NCBI GenBank assembly: GCA_938049385.1
Contig: CALIBQ010000014.1
Location: 1-36,884, forward strand
DNA: 36,884 bases
DNA from: an uncultured Anaerolineae bacterium
Lineage (GTDB): Bacteria > Chloroflexota > Anaerolineae > JACIWP01
Direction of reading: 5' to 3'
The notes under the pieces were generated by a model that was not told where the DNA came from, ran no database searches, and saw nothing but the letters and a program-made list of their open reading frames with translations. Shown piece by piece: positions 16,420 through 24,784 of this stretch (positions are counted from its first letter, which is position 1; the number at the start of each line of letters is the position of its first letter). A program made the translations under genes and the position numbers.

Positions 16420-16443
16420 ACTGGCCTGCACAAGCAGGCCAGT
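16420..16443 (+). terminator. Hairpin between tsf and pyrH
   Basis: Perfect 10-base arms ACTGGCCTGC and GCAGGCCAGT with a four-base loop (ACAA). There is no U-run afterwards, so it is more likely an attenuator or processing stem that lowers pyrH expression relative to rpsB-tsf. Confidence 0.5.
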
Positions 16444-16457
16444 CCCATATTGTGTAA

Positions 16458-17192
<735 letters not shown>

Positions 17193-17232
17193 CCGCAGGA
17201 CCGCGACCAACGCCGCAAAGAAGGAGGCGCCC

Positions 17233-17790
17233 ATGATCGACGAAGTATTAGCCGAAGCAACTGAAAAAATGGAAAAAGCGGTGGAGGCGCTTCAGGCAGA
17301 CCTGCGCGCTCTGCGCACCGGACGCGCCAGCCCGGCGCTGGTGGAGCGCATCAAGGTGGATTATTACGGCACACTGACCCCGCTGAATCAGCTTGCCACG
17401 ATCTCGGTGCCGGAACCCCGGCTGTTGACCATCCGCCCGTGGGATGCCAGCATCCTTTCCGCTATCGAGAAGGCCATTTTGAAGTCCGACTTGGGTCTGA
17501 CGCCGAACAACGACGGCAAGATCATCCGGCTGGTGATCCCGCGGTTGAACGAAGAGCGCCGGCAGGAGCTGGTCAAGGTCGTCAACAAGCGGGTGGAAGA
17601 GGCGCGCGTGGCGGTGCGCAACATCCGCCGCAGTGCCATTGATGACCTGCGCGAGCTGGAGAAAGAGAAGATCATCTCCGAGGACGATTTTCATAAAGGG
17701 CGGGATAAGGTCCAGGAGCTGACGGACCAGTTTATCGCCCGTATTGATGAGCTGGGCAAGCTGAAGGAGAAGGAAATCCTGGAGATTTAG
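17233..17790 (+). CDS. frr: Ribosome recycling factor
   Basis: A 185-residue RRF, a tRNA-shaped protein that with EF-G splits post-termination ribosomes. It shows the [14 protein letters not shown] block, [55 protein letters not shown] and the long C-terminal helix with [27 protein letters not shown] lies just before the ATG at 17233. It follows pyrH by 40 bases. Confidence 0.97.
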   Translation: MIDEVLAEATEKMEKAVEALQADLRALRTGRASPALVERIKVDYYGTLTPLNQLATISVPEPRLLTIRPWDASILSAIEKAILKSDLGLTPNNDGKIIRLVIPRLNEERRQELVKVVNKRVEEARVAVRNIRRSAIDDLRELEKEKIISEDDFHKGRDKVQELTDQFIARIDELGKLKEKEILEI

Positions 17791-17831
17791 CCGGCTGGTT
17801 TCCTCGGCACGCATCCCATGCAACACTGTAA

Positions 17832-17868
17832 GGCGAGGGCTCGCGCCAGGCGGTCTCCTCGCCCCTTT
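17832..17868 (+). terminator. Hairpin between frr and uppS
   Basis: GGCGAGG (17832-17838) pairs with CCTCGCC (17857-17863), followed by CCTTT. The seven-base stem and short T run suggest a partial terminator; uppS begins 40 bases further on. Confidence 0.45.
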
Positions 17869-17907
17869 GTCTTCGCCGGCCTGTCCCAAACACAAGGAGC
17901 CTGAACT

Positions 17908-18630
17908 ATGGCGACAGAAGAGCGTGAACCGCTGACGCGCGTGCCCACCCATGTGGCGATCATCATGGATGGCAACGGGCGCTGGGCCAAGGCGCACGGC
18001 CTGCCGCGCGTCGCCGGCCACCGCGCCGGCACCGAAAACATCCGCCGCATCCTCGAAGCATGCGTCGATTTCGGCGTCAAAATCCTCACCATCTACGCCT
18101 TCTCGACGGAAAATTGGTCGCGCCCCCCGGAAGAGGTGGAAAGCTTGATGCGCCTCTTCGGCGAGGTCATTGACCGCGAGACCAAGCGCCTCAAGGCCCA
18201 GGGCGTGCAGATACGCCATATCGGCAGTCTCGACCGCATTCCGGAGCATCTCAAGCACAAGATGCTGGCGGCCATCGAGCAGACGAAGGATAACGATCGG
18301 CTCATCCTCAACGTGGCCTTCAATTACGGGGGCCGGGCTGAGATCGTGCACGCCATCCGCCGCATGATGGCGGACGGCCTGGCGCCAGAGCAAGTGACGG
18401 AAGAAGTGGTCAGCTCGTACCTGTACACCGCCGGCCTGCCGGATCCGGACCTCGTCATCCGCACCGCCGGCGAGATGCGGCTGAGCAACTTTCTCATCTG
18501 GCAGAGCGCCTACGCCGAATATTACTCCACCCCGGTGTACTGGCCGGATTTCGACCGAGAGGAGCTGTATAAGGCGCTGGTCGCCTACAGCCAGCGCGAG
18601 CGCCGCTACGGGCGCGTGCTCGACCAGTAA
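17908..18630 (+). CDS. uppS: Isoprenyl transferase (undecaprenyl diphosphate synthase)
   Basis: A 240-residue cis-prenyltransferase making the C55 lipid carrier for cell-envelope synthesis. The catalytic Asp21 lies in [11 protein letters not shown]; other blocks are [34 protein letters not shown] and [18 protein letters not shown]. The last differs slightly from the usual RTSGEQRLSNFLLWQ, with Ala and Met replacing Ser and Gln. AAGGAG lies eight bases before the ATG. It is followed by cdsA after 27 bases. Confidence 0.96.
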   Translation: MATEEREPLTRVPTHVAIIMDGNGRWAKAHGLPRVAGHRAGTENIRRILEACVDFGVKILTIYAFSTENWSRPPEEVESLMRLFGEVIDRETKRLKAQGVQIRHIGSLDRIPEHLKHKMLAAIEQTKDNDRLILNVAFNYGGRAEIVHAIRRMMADGLAPEQVTEEVVSSYLYTAGLPDPDLVIRTAGEMRLSNFLIWQSAYAEYYSTPVYWPDFDREELYKALVAYSQRERRYGRVLDQ

Positions 18631-18657
18631 ATCTCACCCTCGCATCGGAGCAAGCGT

Positions 18658-19452
18658 ATGCTGCGCACCCGCGTCCTCAGCGCCCTGGTCCTTCTGCCCA
18701 TCGTTGCAGTGCTTCTCTATCTGGGCGGGTGGTGGTTCGCCGGCGCGGTGCTGGTAGCGGCCGGCCTGGCCCTCCATGAGCTGTACGGCTTGCTCCGCCA
18801 GGCAGAACTGGCCCCGCAGGAAGCTATTGGACTGCTCCTCGCGGCCGCTCTGGTGCTCCCGCCCATCCTGCCGCAGGGCCGGCCCTGGCTGGAGCTGATC
18901 CTCACCCTCTGCACCGCCGGCGCGCTGGTGTGGCATATGCTTCAGCCCGGACGGCCCCGTCCTGGCGTGGATGCACTGGCCACCCTGGCCGGTGCGCTCT
19001 ACCTGGGCTGGATGGGCCGGCATTTCGTCGCCCTGCGCCTGGTGCCGCAGGGCCTGCAGTGGACGGCACTGGCCCTGCTTTCGACCTGGATCACCGACAG
19101 CGGCGCCTATTTCGTCGGCCGGCGCTGGGGCCGGCGGCCCCTAGCGCCCCGGCTTAGTCCGAAGAAAACATGGGAAGGGGCGGTCGGGGGATGGCTGACC
19201 GGCGCGGCGCTGACGCCGGTGGTTGCCTGGCTGTTGGGGCTGTCCCCCTGGCACGGGCTGGCACTGGGCGCCGTCATCGCCACGGTGGCTCCCTTCGGCG
19301 ATTTGGCGGAATCCATGTTCAAGCGTCAGGTCGGCGCCAAGGATTCCAGCAAGCTCATCCCCGGCCACGGCGGGATGCTCGATCGGATTGACAGTCTGCT
19401 GTTCGTGATCCCCAGCGCCTATTATTACCTGCTCATCGCCGGCGTCATCTAG
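18658..19452 (+). CDS. cdsA: Phosphatidate cytidylyltransferase
   Basis: A 264-residue multi-spanning membrane enzyme forming CDP-diacylglycerol for phospholipid synthesis. Hydrophobic segments cover most of the protein. The C-terminal CdsA signature is intact: ESMFKRQVGAKDSSKLIPGH followed by GGMLDRIDSLLF. ITDSGAYFVGRRWGRRPLAP and LSPKKTWEG are also typical. GGAG lies seven bases before the ATG. No dxr or rseP follows. Its TAG stop overlaps the TAG stop of the opposing MttB-family gene in a shared CTAG. Confidence 0.96.
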   Translation: MLRTRVLSALVLLPIVAVLLYLGGWWFAGAVLVAAGLALHELYGLLRQAELAPQEAIGLLLAAALVLPPILPQGRPWLELILTLCTAGALVWHMLQPGRPRPGVDALATLAGALYLGWMGRHFVALRLVPQGLQWTALALLSTWITDSGAYFVGRRWGRRPLAPRLSPKKTWEGAVGGWLTGAALTPVVAWLLGLSPWHGLALGAVIATVAPFGDLAESMFKRQVGAKDSSKLIPGHGGMLDRIDSLLFVIPSAYYYLLIAGVI

Positions 19453-20912
19453 TTCTTGGCTTCCCACGCTCTCGCGATGGCGTCCAGCTCGCGCACCGCT
19501 TCCGACGGCAGGGGCGCCGGCTGGTGGGTCTCCAGCAGGTTCCGCAGGCGGGCGTGCACGCGCGCGGCGAAATCCGGTTTGCCGGCCAGCGTCCAGGCCT
19601 GATAGCCGCTCCGGTCCAGCAGAGCCGGCCGCCAGAAGGTCCGGAAGTGCCGCAGGGTATGCTCCAGCGTGAGGAACTCGCCGCCTGGCCCGGCCTCATC
19701 TATCAGGTCCAGCGCCGCGTCCTGCTCCTCGATGGGCATCCCCTTCAATATGACGTCCAACATGCCCACGATTTCGTCCACCACCAAATACATCGCCGGC
19801 ATAATCACTTGCGCACTGCCAAACAGTCCGACATCGTGAATCAGGTCGGCCCCGCTCAGCGCGGCAAAGGCGCAGGACAGCGAGGCCTCCAGCACAGCCT
19901 GGCCGTCAAACGTGCAGGCATCCCCACAGCCGGCAGTGCCGAAATTGGGCAGTCCGAAGTGCGCCGCCATCTCCGCCATGCCGGCCAGGAGCAGGTGCAG
20001 TTCCGGCGCACCGTAGGAGAAAACCGTGCTGTGCATGTCCATGACCGAGGGCATGGCACCGAAAATGAAGGGGGCGCCGGGGTTCGCCAGTTGATGGATA
20101 ACCAGCCCAGAGAGCGATTCGGCGCAGGCTTGTGCCAGTGCGCCGGCCATATCGCACGGGGCAGTGGCGCCCATAGCCAGGTACGGGGTATATACCAGCG
20201 GTATCTCCTTCTCGGCACAGTAAAGCAGTTTCTCGATGGATTCATCGGGGTGGAGCAGGGGGGATATAGGCTCCGAGTAGTGGAGCAGGAAGGGCTGTTG
20301 GCGCAGTCGCTTTTCGCCGCCGGCGATGACTGCCGCCATCTTATGCACTTCCGCCAGCGAGGCGAGCGACAGGGTGATGACCAGCACCGGTTTGGTCGTG
20401 TGGAGGAGCGCTTGGCGGGCGGCGAAGCGGTCGGCCAGATGCGCTGGCCGGTCGGCGGCGAAGCCGGCGGACATCAGGAAGCTCAGGTGCGGCAGGGTAT
20501 CCACCAGCCGGGCATGCCGGGCGTCATCCGCCTCCTCCTGTGGGCGGTGTTCGCCGGTGAGCGGGTCCAGGAGCAGGGGCGCGTCCATGTTGGCGCCGAA
20601 GTACGTGCGCCGCTGTCCCAGCCGCATGGCCGGCCGGCCCAGCCGGTCGTAAATGACCAGTTGGCGGGGCGCGGAATTCAAGGCCTTCTGCACCAGCCAG
20701 GCCGGCAGGCGGACGCGGTAGCCGGGGGTGCCGGCGGGGGTGGAAGAGTGCTCCACCCGCGCGCCGGCGCCGGCCAGCATTTCAGCGGCGCCGGCATGGC
20801 TCAGGTGCACGCCGGTGCGCTCCAGGATTTCCAGCGCACCCCCGGCGATGCGCCGGCGTTGATACGGGGACAGCACTGAGAGGCGCGGCCTGAAAAGCGT
20901 TTCATTTTCCAC
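19449..20912 (-). CDS. MttB-family methyltransferase (non-pyrrolysine), copy 1
   Basis: A 487-residue member of the trimethylamine methyltransferase (MttB) superfamily. Such proteins move a methyl group from a methylated amine to a cob(I)alamin protein. It is collinear with the second copy: LEILERTGVHLSHAGAAEML, RRTYFGANMDAPLLLDPLTG, HTTKPVLV, LLHYSEPISPL, GATAPCDMAGALAQ, LANPGAPFIFGAMPSVMDM and NFGTAGCGDACTFDGQA. No in-frame TAG occurs inside; the TAG at the end is the normal stop, so pyrrolysine is not used. The start is GTG at 20912 with GAGGAG eight bases upstream. Glycine betaine, proline betaine and carnitine enzymes belong to this Pyl-less group; the substrate here is unknown. Confidence 0.9.
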   Translation of the reverse strand: MENETLFRPRLSVLSPYQRRRIAGGALEILERTGVHLSHAGAAEMLAGAGARVEHSSTPAGTPGYRVRLPAWLVQKALNSAPRQLVIYDRLGRPAMRLGQRRTYFGANMDAPLLLDPLTGEHRPQEEADDARHARLVDTLPHLSFLMSAGFAADRPAHLADRFAARQALLHTTKPVLVITLSLASLAEVHKMAAVIAGGEKRLRQQPFLLHYSEPISPLLHPDESIEKLLYCAEKEIPLVYTPYLAMGATAPCDMAGALAQACAESLSGLVIHQLANPGAPFIFGAMPSVMDMHSTVFSYGAPELHLLLAGMAEMAAHFGLPNFGTAGCGDACTFDGQAVLEASLSCAFAALSGADLIHDVGLFGSAQVIMPAMYLVVDEIVGMLDVILKGMPIEEQDAALDLIDEAGPGGEFLTLEHTLRHFRTFWRPALLDRSGYQAWTLAGKPDFAARVHARLRNLLETHQPAPLPSEAVRELDAIARAWEAKN

Positions 20913-20933
20913 GAAGCATGCTCCTCTGTGCTC

Positions 20934-21022
20934 GAGGGTGTTGAAAAGCTTGATAGTTGAAAGCCGGCCGTGTTTGCGAAGCTTCGCCTGGCGGCTGGAA
21001 GCCGCCGGCGAACATCCGACAA
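20934..21022. repeat. Palindromic REP-like repeat, copy B
   Basis: Begins GAGGGTGTTGAAAA (20934-20947), identical to the start of the copy at 36460. It contains the self-complementary GCGAAGCTTCGC (20976-20987) and the hairpin GGCGGCT/AGCCGCC (20990-20996, 21000-21006). Its last 33 bases match 36494-36526 at 31 positions. It occupies the spacer between the racemase-like gene and MttB copy 1. Confidence 0.65.
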
Positions 21023-21082
21023 GCGCTGATGACCTCCTGGGCCAAGTCGAGAGCGGCCAAGAAGGTACCGAAGCCCCAGCCC

Positions 21083-21116
21083 CTATCCCCTTCCCCGTAC
21101 ACGGGGAAGGGGATAG
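21083..21116 (-). terminator. Long perfect hairpin after the racemase-like gene
   Basis: Sixteen-base arms (21083-21098 and 21101-21116) separated by two bases, 12 bases beyond the stop codon of the racemase-like gene. There is no clear U-run on the minus strand, so it may be a terminator, a processing stem or another dispersed repeat. It may reduce expression of MttB copy 1 relative to copy 2. Confidence 0.5.
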
Positions 21117-21128
21117 AATGTTGCGGCT

Positions 21129-21896
21129 TCAGCAGATACCCTGGTACGGCTTCTGCACGACGGCCGTGTACACCCAGCGGATGAGGGTGATGAAGTCAAA
21201 GACCGGCAGTTCCACCGCCGCCTGCACCGCCGCGGCGAAAGGCGGCAGATCACTGCATTCCAGCAGGATGGCGCCGACCTCCGGGTTTTCCCGCACCAAT
21301 TTCTGCGCGCTGGCGACGACCTCCTGCTCCAGGCGGTCGTAGTCGAACTCCCCCTTGCTGAAGAGGATTTTGCCGAACTCCGGCTGGTCCTCCAGTCCGA
21401 TGACGGCGATGGGAATATCCGGGGTGACGCCGCAGGCCTCCAGGGTTTGCCGGCGCAGGAAGCGGGAGTCGGCGCACATGATGCCGACCTTCTGCCCGGG
21501 TTTCAGGGCGCGGTGGATGATCGGCACTTGCAGGAGGCTGGAGAGGAACACCGGCACATCCAGCGCCGCGGCGACCTGCGGCTGGAAGTTGCCGAAGTAG
21601 CCGCAGGCGCCCACGATGGCGCGCACGCCTTCTTGCTCCAGCTCGCGGCCGGCGGCGATGATGTCATCCAGCAGGGTGGGGTCGCCGGCCAGCATGCGCT
21701 CCTGGGTCGCCCCTTTCACCAGCTTCAGGCGCACCGGGAAGTCATAGGTGCTGGCATTGACCACATTGCCAGGAATCAAGGGGTACCAGACCTCCAGGTG
21801 CAGGATGCCGATGGGATGGCCGGCGATATACTGCCCCGGCTTGATGCGGAAGACACGCCCATGTACGTCTCCCTTGCCCAGATAAGCGTATGTCAT
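21129..21896 (-). CDS. Asp/Glu racemase superfamily protein
   Basis: A 255-residue protein with the two-lobed layout of the aspartate/glutamate/hydantoin racemase superfamily. Two cysteines in the expected positions are Cys98 (VGACGYFGNF) and Cys214 (LLECSDLPPF), the acid-base pair of cofactor-independent racemases, maleate isomerases and related enzymes. The start at 21896 has GGGAGGGAAGCC directly before it. It lies between two MttB-family genes, 23 bases after copy 2, so it probably acts on the same compound or its product, for example interconverting enantiomers. That role is inference; decarboxylase or isomerase chemistry is also possible. Confidence 0.82.
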   Translation of the reverse strand: MTYAYLGKGDVHGRVFRIKPGQYIAGHPIGILHLEVWYPLIPGNVVNASTYDFPVRLKLVKGATQERMLAGDPTLLDDIIAAGRELEQEGVRAIVGACGYFGNFQPQVAAALDVPVFLSSLLQVPIIHRALKPGQKVGIMCADSRFLRRQTLEACGVTPDIPIAVIGLEDQPEFGKILFSKGEFDYDRLEQEVVASAQKLVRENPEVGAILLECSDLPPFAAAVQAAVELPVFDFITLIRWVYTAVVQKPYQGIC

Positions 21897-21919
21897 GGCT
21901 TCCCTCCCTTGTGAGCGGC

Positions 21920-23350
21920 TCAGCCGATAACCGCTCGCATGCGCTCGACCGTCTCTTTCGGAAGAGGTTCGGGTTGATGGGATGCCAGGATATCGCGCAC
22001 CCGCTGATTGAGCCGGCGGTACATGTCCTGGCCCCCGCGCGCCTGCCAATCCTCATAGGTGTAGCGGTCCGACAGGCTCGGGAACCAGAAGTCGCGGAAG
22101 TGGGAGACGGTCGAGGGATGCGCGAGGAAATTGCCGCCTGGACCGACCTCATGCAGGATGCCGACGCTCAGGGTTTCATCATTCACCTGGATGCCCTTGA
22201 TGAGATGGTCCGCCAGGGCGACCAGCTCATCGGTCAGCACGATCATCTCCAAAGAGACGGTCAGTCCGCTTTCCATGTAGCCCATGTCGTGAATCAGGTT
22301 GGCGCCGGAGAGCTTGGCCATGATGACGGAGAGCATGGCCTCGGCGGCGGCCTGCTCGTCCATGACCTTGGCATCGGAACAGCCGGCATAGCCCCAGGTG
22401 GGCAGGCCGTAGTAGCGGCCCAGCTCGGCTACGGCCGCCTTGGTGAGCTGGAACTCCGGCGAGGCGTAGCAGATCTGCATGGACTTCATGTCCATATGGT
22501 GCAGGCCGGCGCCGTAGACGAAGGGAGCGCCAGGGTTCTTGAGCTGGTGCACCACTAGGGCGCTGAGGATTTCGGCGTTGGACATGACCAGGCCGCCGGC
22601 CATATGGATGGGGGCGGTGGCACCCATCATCGGGCCGGGGGAGTGCACCACCGGTGTGCTCGTCTCGGCCATCAGCAGGAGCTTGTCAATGGCGGTCTCG
22701 CTCTGCTGGAGCGGGGAACTTGGCTCGGAATAGAGCAGGATGAGCGGGCATTCCCGAAGCCGCTCCTTGCCGCCCACGACGATGGAGGCCATTTCAATGA
22801 TGTTGGCGGCGTCGGCGTAGTCATTGCAGACGAAGACGATGGGTTTGGTGGTATGCTGGAGCAGGTGCAGGTACTGCCATTGATAGAGGGAGATTCCCTC
22901 GGGCACATCGTTGGGGATGCCGTTGGACATCTGGAAATGGATGTTGGGCAGGGCATCGCACAGGCGGTAGGAATCGCAGATGTCCTTGGTGGTCCACGGC
23001 CGGCGTTCGCCGGTGACGGGGTCCAGCAGGCGCAGGGTGTCGGAGCCGGTGCCGAAATAGGTGCGCCGGCCCTCCAACAGCATGGCCGGCTCACCGTGCC
23101 GGTCGCACATCACGATGCGGCGCGGCGCGGAGGCCAGGGCGCTCTCCACCAAGGAAGCAGGGAACTTCACCAGATTGCCGTCCACGAAGGCGCCGGCGCG
23201 GCGCAGGAGCTCCAGCGCGCCCTGATGATGGAAGCGCACGCCGGTACGGCGCAAGACCTCCAGCGTGGCAAGATGAATTTCCTCGAGCTGGCTTTCGGAC
23301 AGCAGGGCGAACTGTGGGGTGGCGTACGGCGCGTAACTGCTTCGGTTCAT
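21920..23350 (-). CDS. MttB-family methyltransferase (non-pyrrolysine), copy 2
   Basis: A 476-residue MttB superfamily protein, collinear with the gene at 19449-20912 but well diverged. Matching blocks are LEVLRRTGVRFHHQGALELL, GRRTYFGTGSDTLRLLDPVT, HTTKPIVFVCND, LILLYSEPSSPLQ, GATAPIHMAGGLVM, LKNPGAPFVYGAGLHHMDMK and TWGYAGCSDAKVMDEQAA. No internal stop is read through. AAAGGAG precedes the ATG at 23350. It is the first enzyme gene after the GntR regulator (28-base gap). No corrinoid-binding protein or corrinoid:folate methyltransferase lies in the window, so the methyl acceptor must be encoded elsewhere or the enzyme has another mode of action. Confidence 0.9.
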   Translation of the reverse strand: MNRSSYAPYATPQFALLSESQLEEIHLATLEVLRRTGVRFHHQGALELLRRAGAFVDGNLVKFPASLVESALASAPRRIVMCDRHGEPAMLLEGRRTYFGTGSDTLRLLDPVTGERRPWTTKDICDSYRLCDALPNIHFQMSNGIPNDVPEGISLYQWQYLHLLQHTTKPIVFVCNDYADAANIIEMASIVVGGKERLRECPLILLYSEPSSPLQQSETAIDKLLLMAETSTPVVHSPGPMMGATAPIHMAGGLVMSNAEILSALVVHQLKNPGAPFVYGAGLHHMDMKSMQICYASPEFQLTKAAVAELGRYYGLPTWGYAGCSDAKVMDEQAAAEAMLSVIMAKLSGANLIHDMGYMESGLTVSLEMIVLTDELVALADHLIKGIQVNDETLSVGILHEVGPGGNFLAHPSTVSHFRDFWFPSLSDRYTYEDWQARGGQDMYRRLNQRVRDILASHQPEPLPKETVERMRAVIG

Positions 23351-23378
23351 GTCTCTCTCCTTTCACGATACGATGTGT

Positions 23379-24074
23379 TTATTCCCTGGAGCCGGCGATG
23401 AGCTGTCCCAGGTACGCCATATGGCGTTCGGCGGCGCGGCGGGCGGCTTCCGGATCGCCGGCTTTGATGGCGTTCAATATCTCTCGCTGAAGCTGAATAG
23501 AATGCTCCTTCACCTGGGGCAGGGCCACCAGGTACTGAGTGGTTTCGGCCAGCAGTTCGCGGGAAACCTGGTAGAAGCGTTCGAGCAGGCGGTTGCGGGC
23601 GGCGCGGGCGACGGCCAGGTGGAACTCCAGGTCAGCGGCGGCGAAGGCCTGGTCATCATGCAGGTTCTCTTCCATACGCTGGAGGGCAGACTCGATGCCG
23701 GCGATGTCCTCGGCGGTGGCGCGCTGGGCGGCCATGACACTCAGCCCGACTTCGATCAACTGCCGCGCCTCGCAGAGCTGGATGGCGTCCAGCTCCTGGA
23801 GCCGGCTTCGCACCAGGGTGGAAGTGTCCAGGATGGCCGGCGCGTCCGGGCTGACCTGGGTGCCTCTGCCCGGCTGGGGGATGAGCAGGCCGACGAGCGC
23901 CAGGGCCTTAATGGCCTCGCGCACGGTAGAGAGGCCGACGCCGAAGCGCTGGGCCAACTCCGGTTGGGGAGGGAGCCAGCCGCCGGGTTCGACCTCGCCG
24001 GCGGCGATCATGCGTTGAAGCTCGCGAATGACGCCGTCGGTCAGGGTGTCGCGTGTCAGTGGTGCGATCGGCAT
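23379..24074 (-). CDS. GntR-family (FadR/FCD type) transcriptional regulator
   Basis: A 231-residue regulator. The winged helix-turn-helix is at about 8-75 (LQRMIAAGEVEPGGWLPPQP, LAQRFGVGLSTVREAIKAL, GLLIPQPGRGTQV). An all-helical FCD ligand domain follows, with EARQLIEVGLSVMAAQRAT, DLEFHLAVARAARN and RRAAERHMAYLG; the Asp/His residues fit the metal-ligand site of FCD proteins. The ATG at 24074 has AGGAG six bases before it. First gene of the MttB operon. The perfect palindrome at 24099-24121 in its leader makes autoregulation likely, and the MttB substrate or a product is the natural inducer candidate. Confidence 0.92.
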   Translation of the reverse strand: MPIAPLTRDTLTDGVIRELQRMIAAGEVEPGGWLPPQPELAQRFGVGLSTVREAIKALALVGLLIPQPGRGTQVSPDAPAILDTSTLVRSRLQELDAIQLCEARQLIEVGLSVMAAQRATAEDIAGIESALQRMEENLHDDQAFAAADLEFHLAVARAARNRLLERFYQVSRELLAETTQYLVALPQVKEHSIQLQREILNAIKAGDPEAARRAAERHMAYLGQLIAGSRE

Positions 24075-24098
24075 GGTATGCTCCTGAAAAAGCAGAAC

Positions 24099-24121
24099 AT
24101 CATAACATCTGATGTTATGAT
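24099..24121 (-). promoter_or_regulatory. Perfect palindromic operator before the GntR gene
   Basis: Arms ATCATAACATC (24099-24109) and GATGTTATGAT (24111-24121) surround one central T. It lies just downstream of the -10 and start site, 24 bases before the ATG, where bound repressor would block transcription. An AT-rich 23-base dyad stands out in this GC-rich DNA. Confidence 0.75.
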
Positions 24122-24132
24122 ATTTCAGGCAC

Positions 24133-24160
24133 ATTATACAGGGAATGCGGTAGATGTCAA
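24133..24160 (-). promoter_or_regulatory. Consensus promoter of the GntR-MttB operon
   Basis: TTGACA (24160-24155) and TATAAT (24138-24133), both exact, with a 16-base spacer. A transcript would start near 24126, at the edge of the operator palindrome. Confidence 0.8.
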
Positions 24161-24165
24161 ATCGG

Positions 24166-24222
24166 GTAGGGGCAACCCTTGTGGTTGCCCCTACGTGTGG
24201 TTGCCCCTACACGTGGTTGCCC
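24166..24222. repeat. Hairpin plus three direct copies of a 16-base unit
   Basis: GTAGGGGCAACC (24166-24177) is the inverse of GGTTGCCCCTAC (24183-24194). GTGGTTGCCC then recurs at 24181, 24197 and 24213, a 16-base period; the first two copies extend to CCCTAC. It lies between the two divergent promoters and may insulate them or terminate an incoming transcript. Confidence 0.65.
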
Positions 24223-24254
24223 TGTGGTTTGCCGCCCAACCCGCCGGCGAAAGG

Positions 24255-24282
24255 TTGACAGCCCCGCCGGCGCGGTTATAAT
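24255..24282 (+). promoter_or_regulatory. Consensus promoter of the yqeY operon
   Basis: TTGACA (24255-24260) and TATAAT (24277-24282), both exact, with a 16-base spacer. The predicted start is near 24289. Confidence 0.8.
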
Positions 24283-24287
24283 CAAAC

Positions 24288-24307
24288 GCACAGCATACGT
24301 GCTGTGC
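24288..24307 (+). promoter_or_regulatory. 5'-end hairpin abutting the yqeY Shine-Dalgarno
   Basis: GCACAGCA and TGCTGTGC pair around TACG. The stem starts at about the predicted transcript 5' end and stops one base before AGGAGGG (24308-24314). It could stabilise the mRNA, or serve as an operator on DNA. Confidence 0.45.
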
Positions 24308-24319
24308 AGGAGGGATAGC

Positions 24320-24769
24320 ATGACGGCACTGGAGCAGAAGATCAACCAGGATTATATAGAGGCGATGCGCGCCGGCGATGAACTGCGCAGGGAAACCCTG
24401 CGCTTCCTGCGCGCGGCGCTCAAGTCCGCGCAGATTGATAAGCGCGCCCCGCTGACCGAGGAGGAAATCTGGGAAATCATCAGGCGGCAGGCCAAACAGC
24501 GGCGGGAATCCATCGAGCAGTTCCGCAAAGGGAACCGCGATGACCTGGCTACGAAGGAAGAGGCCGAGCTGGCCATCATTGAGTCTTATCTGCCGGCGCA
24601 GTTGAGCCGCGAGGAAATTGAAGCGCTGGCCCGCCAGGTCATCGCCGAGGTGGGTGCCGCCGGCCCCCGCGATCTGGGCAAGGTGATGGGCAAGCTGATG
24701 CCTCTGGTCAAGGGCCGCGCCGACGGCCGGCTGGTCAACGAAGTGGTGCGCGCACTGCTGGGCGCCTGA
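24320..24769 (+). CDS. yqeY: GatB/YqeY domain-containing protein
   Basis: A 149-residue YqeY protein, homologous to the tRNA-binding tail domain of amidotransferase subunit GatB. Characteristic parts are LEQKINQDYIEAMRAGDELR, RETLRFLRAALKSAQIDKR, LTEEEIWEIIRRQAKQRRES, EEAELAIIESYLPAQLS and the C-terminal DLGKVMGKLMPLVKGRADGR. The ATG at 24320 has AGGAGGG five bases before it. The exact cellular role of the family is unsettled; tRNA or amidotransferase-linked work is assumed. Confidence 0.93.
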   Translation: MTALEQKINQDYIEAMRAGDELRRETLRFLRAALKSAQIDKRAPLTEEEIWEIIRRQAKQRRESIEQFRKGNRDDLATKEEAELAIIESYLPAQLSREEIEALARQVIAEVGAAGPRDLGKVMGKLMPLVKGRADGRLVNEVVRALLGA

Positions 24770-24784
24770 TGAACGGTTGATATC

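Noticed and set aside
19449-20912. Amber codon at the end of MttB copy 1 as a possible pyrrolysine codon
   Set aside because: The protein is already full length (487 residues) at this TAG. In Pyl-type MttB the codon lies well inside the gene, and no pyl genes are seen.
24181-24222. Three direct copies of a short unit that might suggest a CRISPR array
   Set aside because: The unit is only 10-14 bases, spaced at 16, with no variable spacers of normal length and no cas genes nearby.
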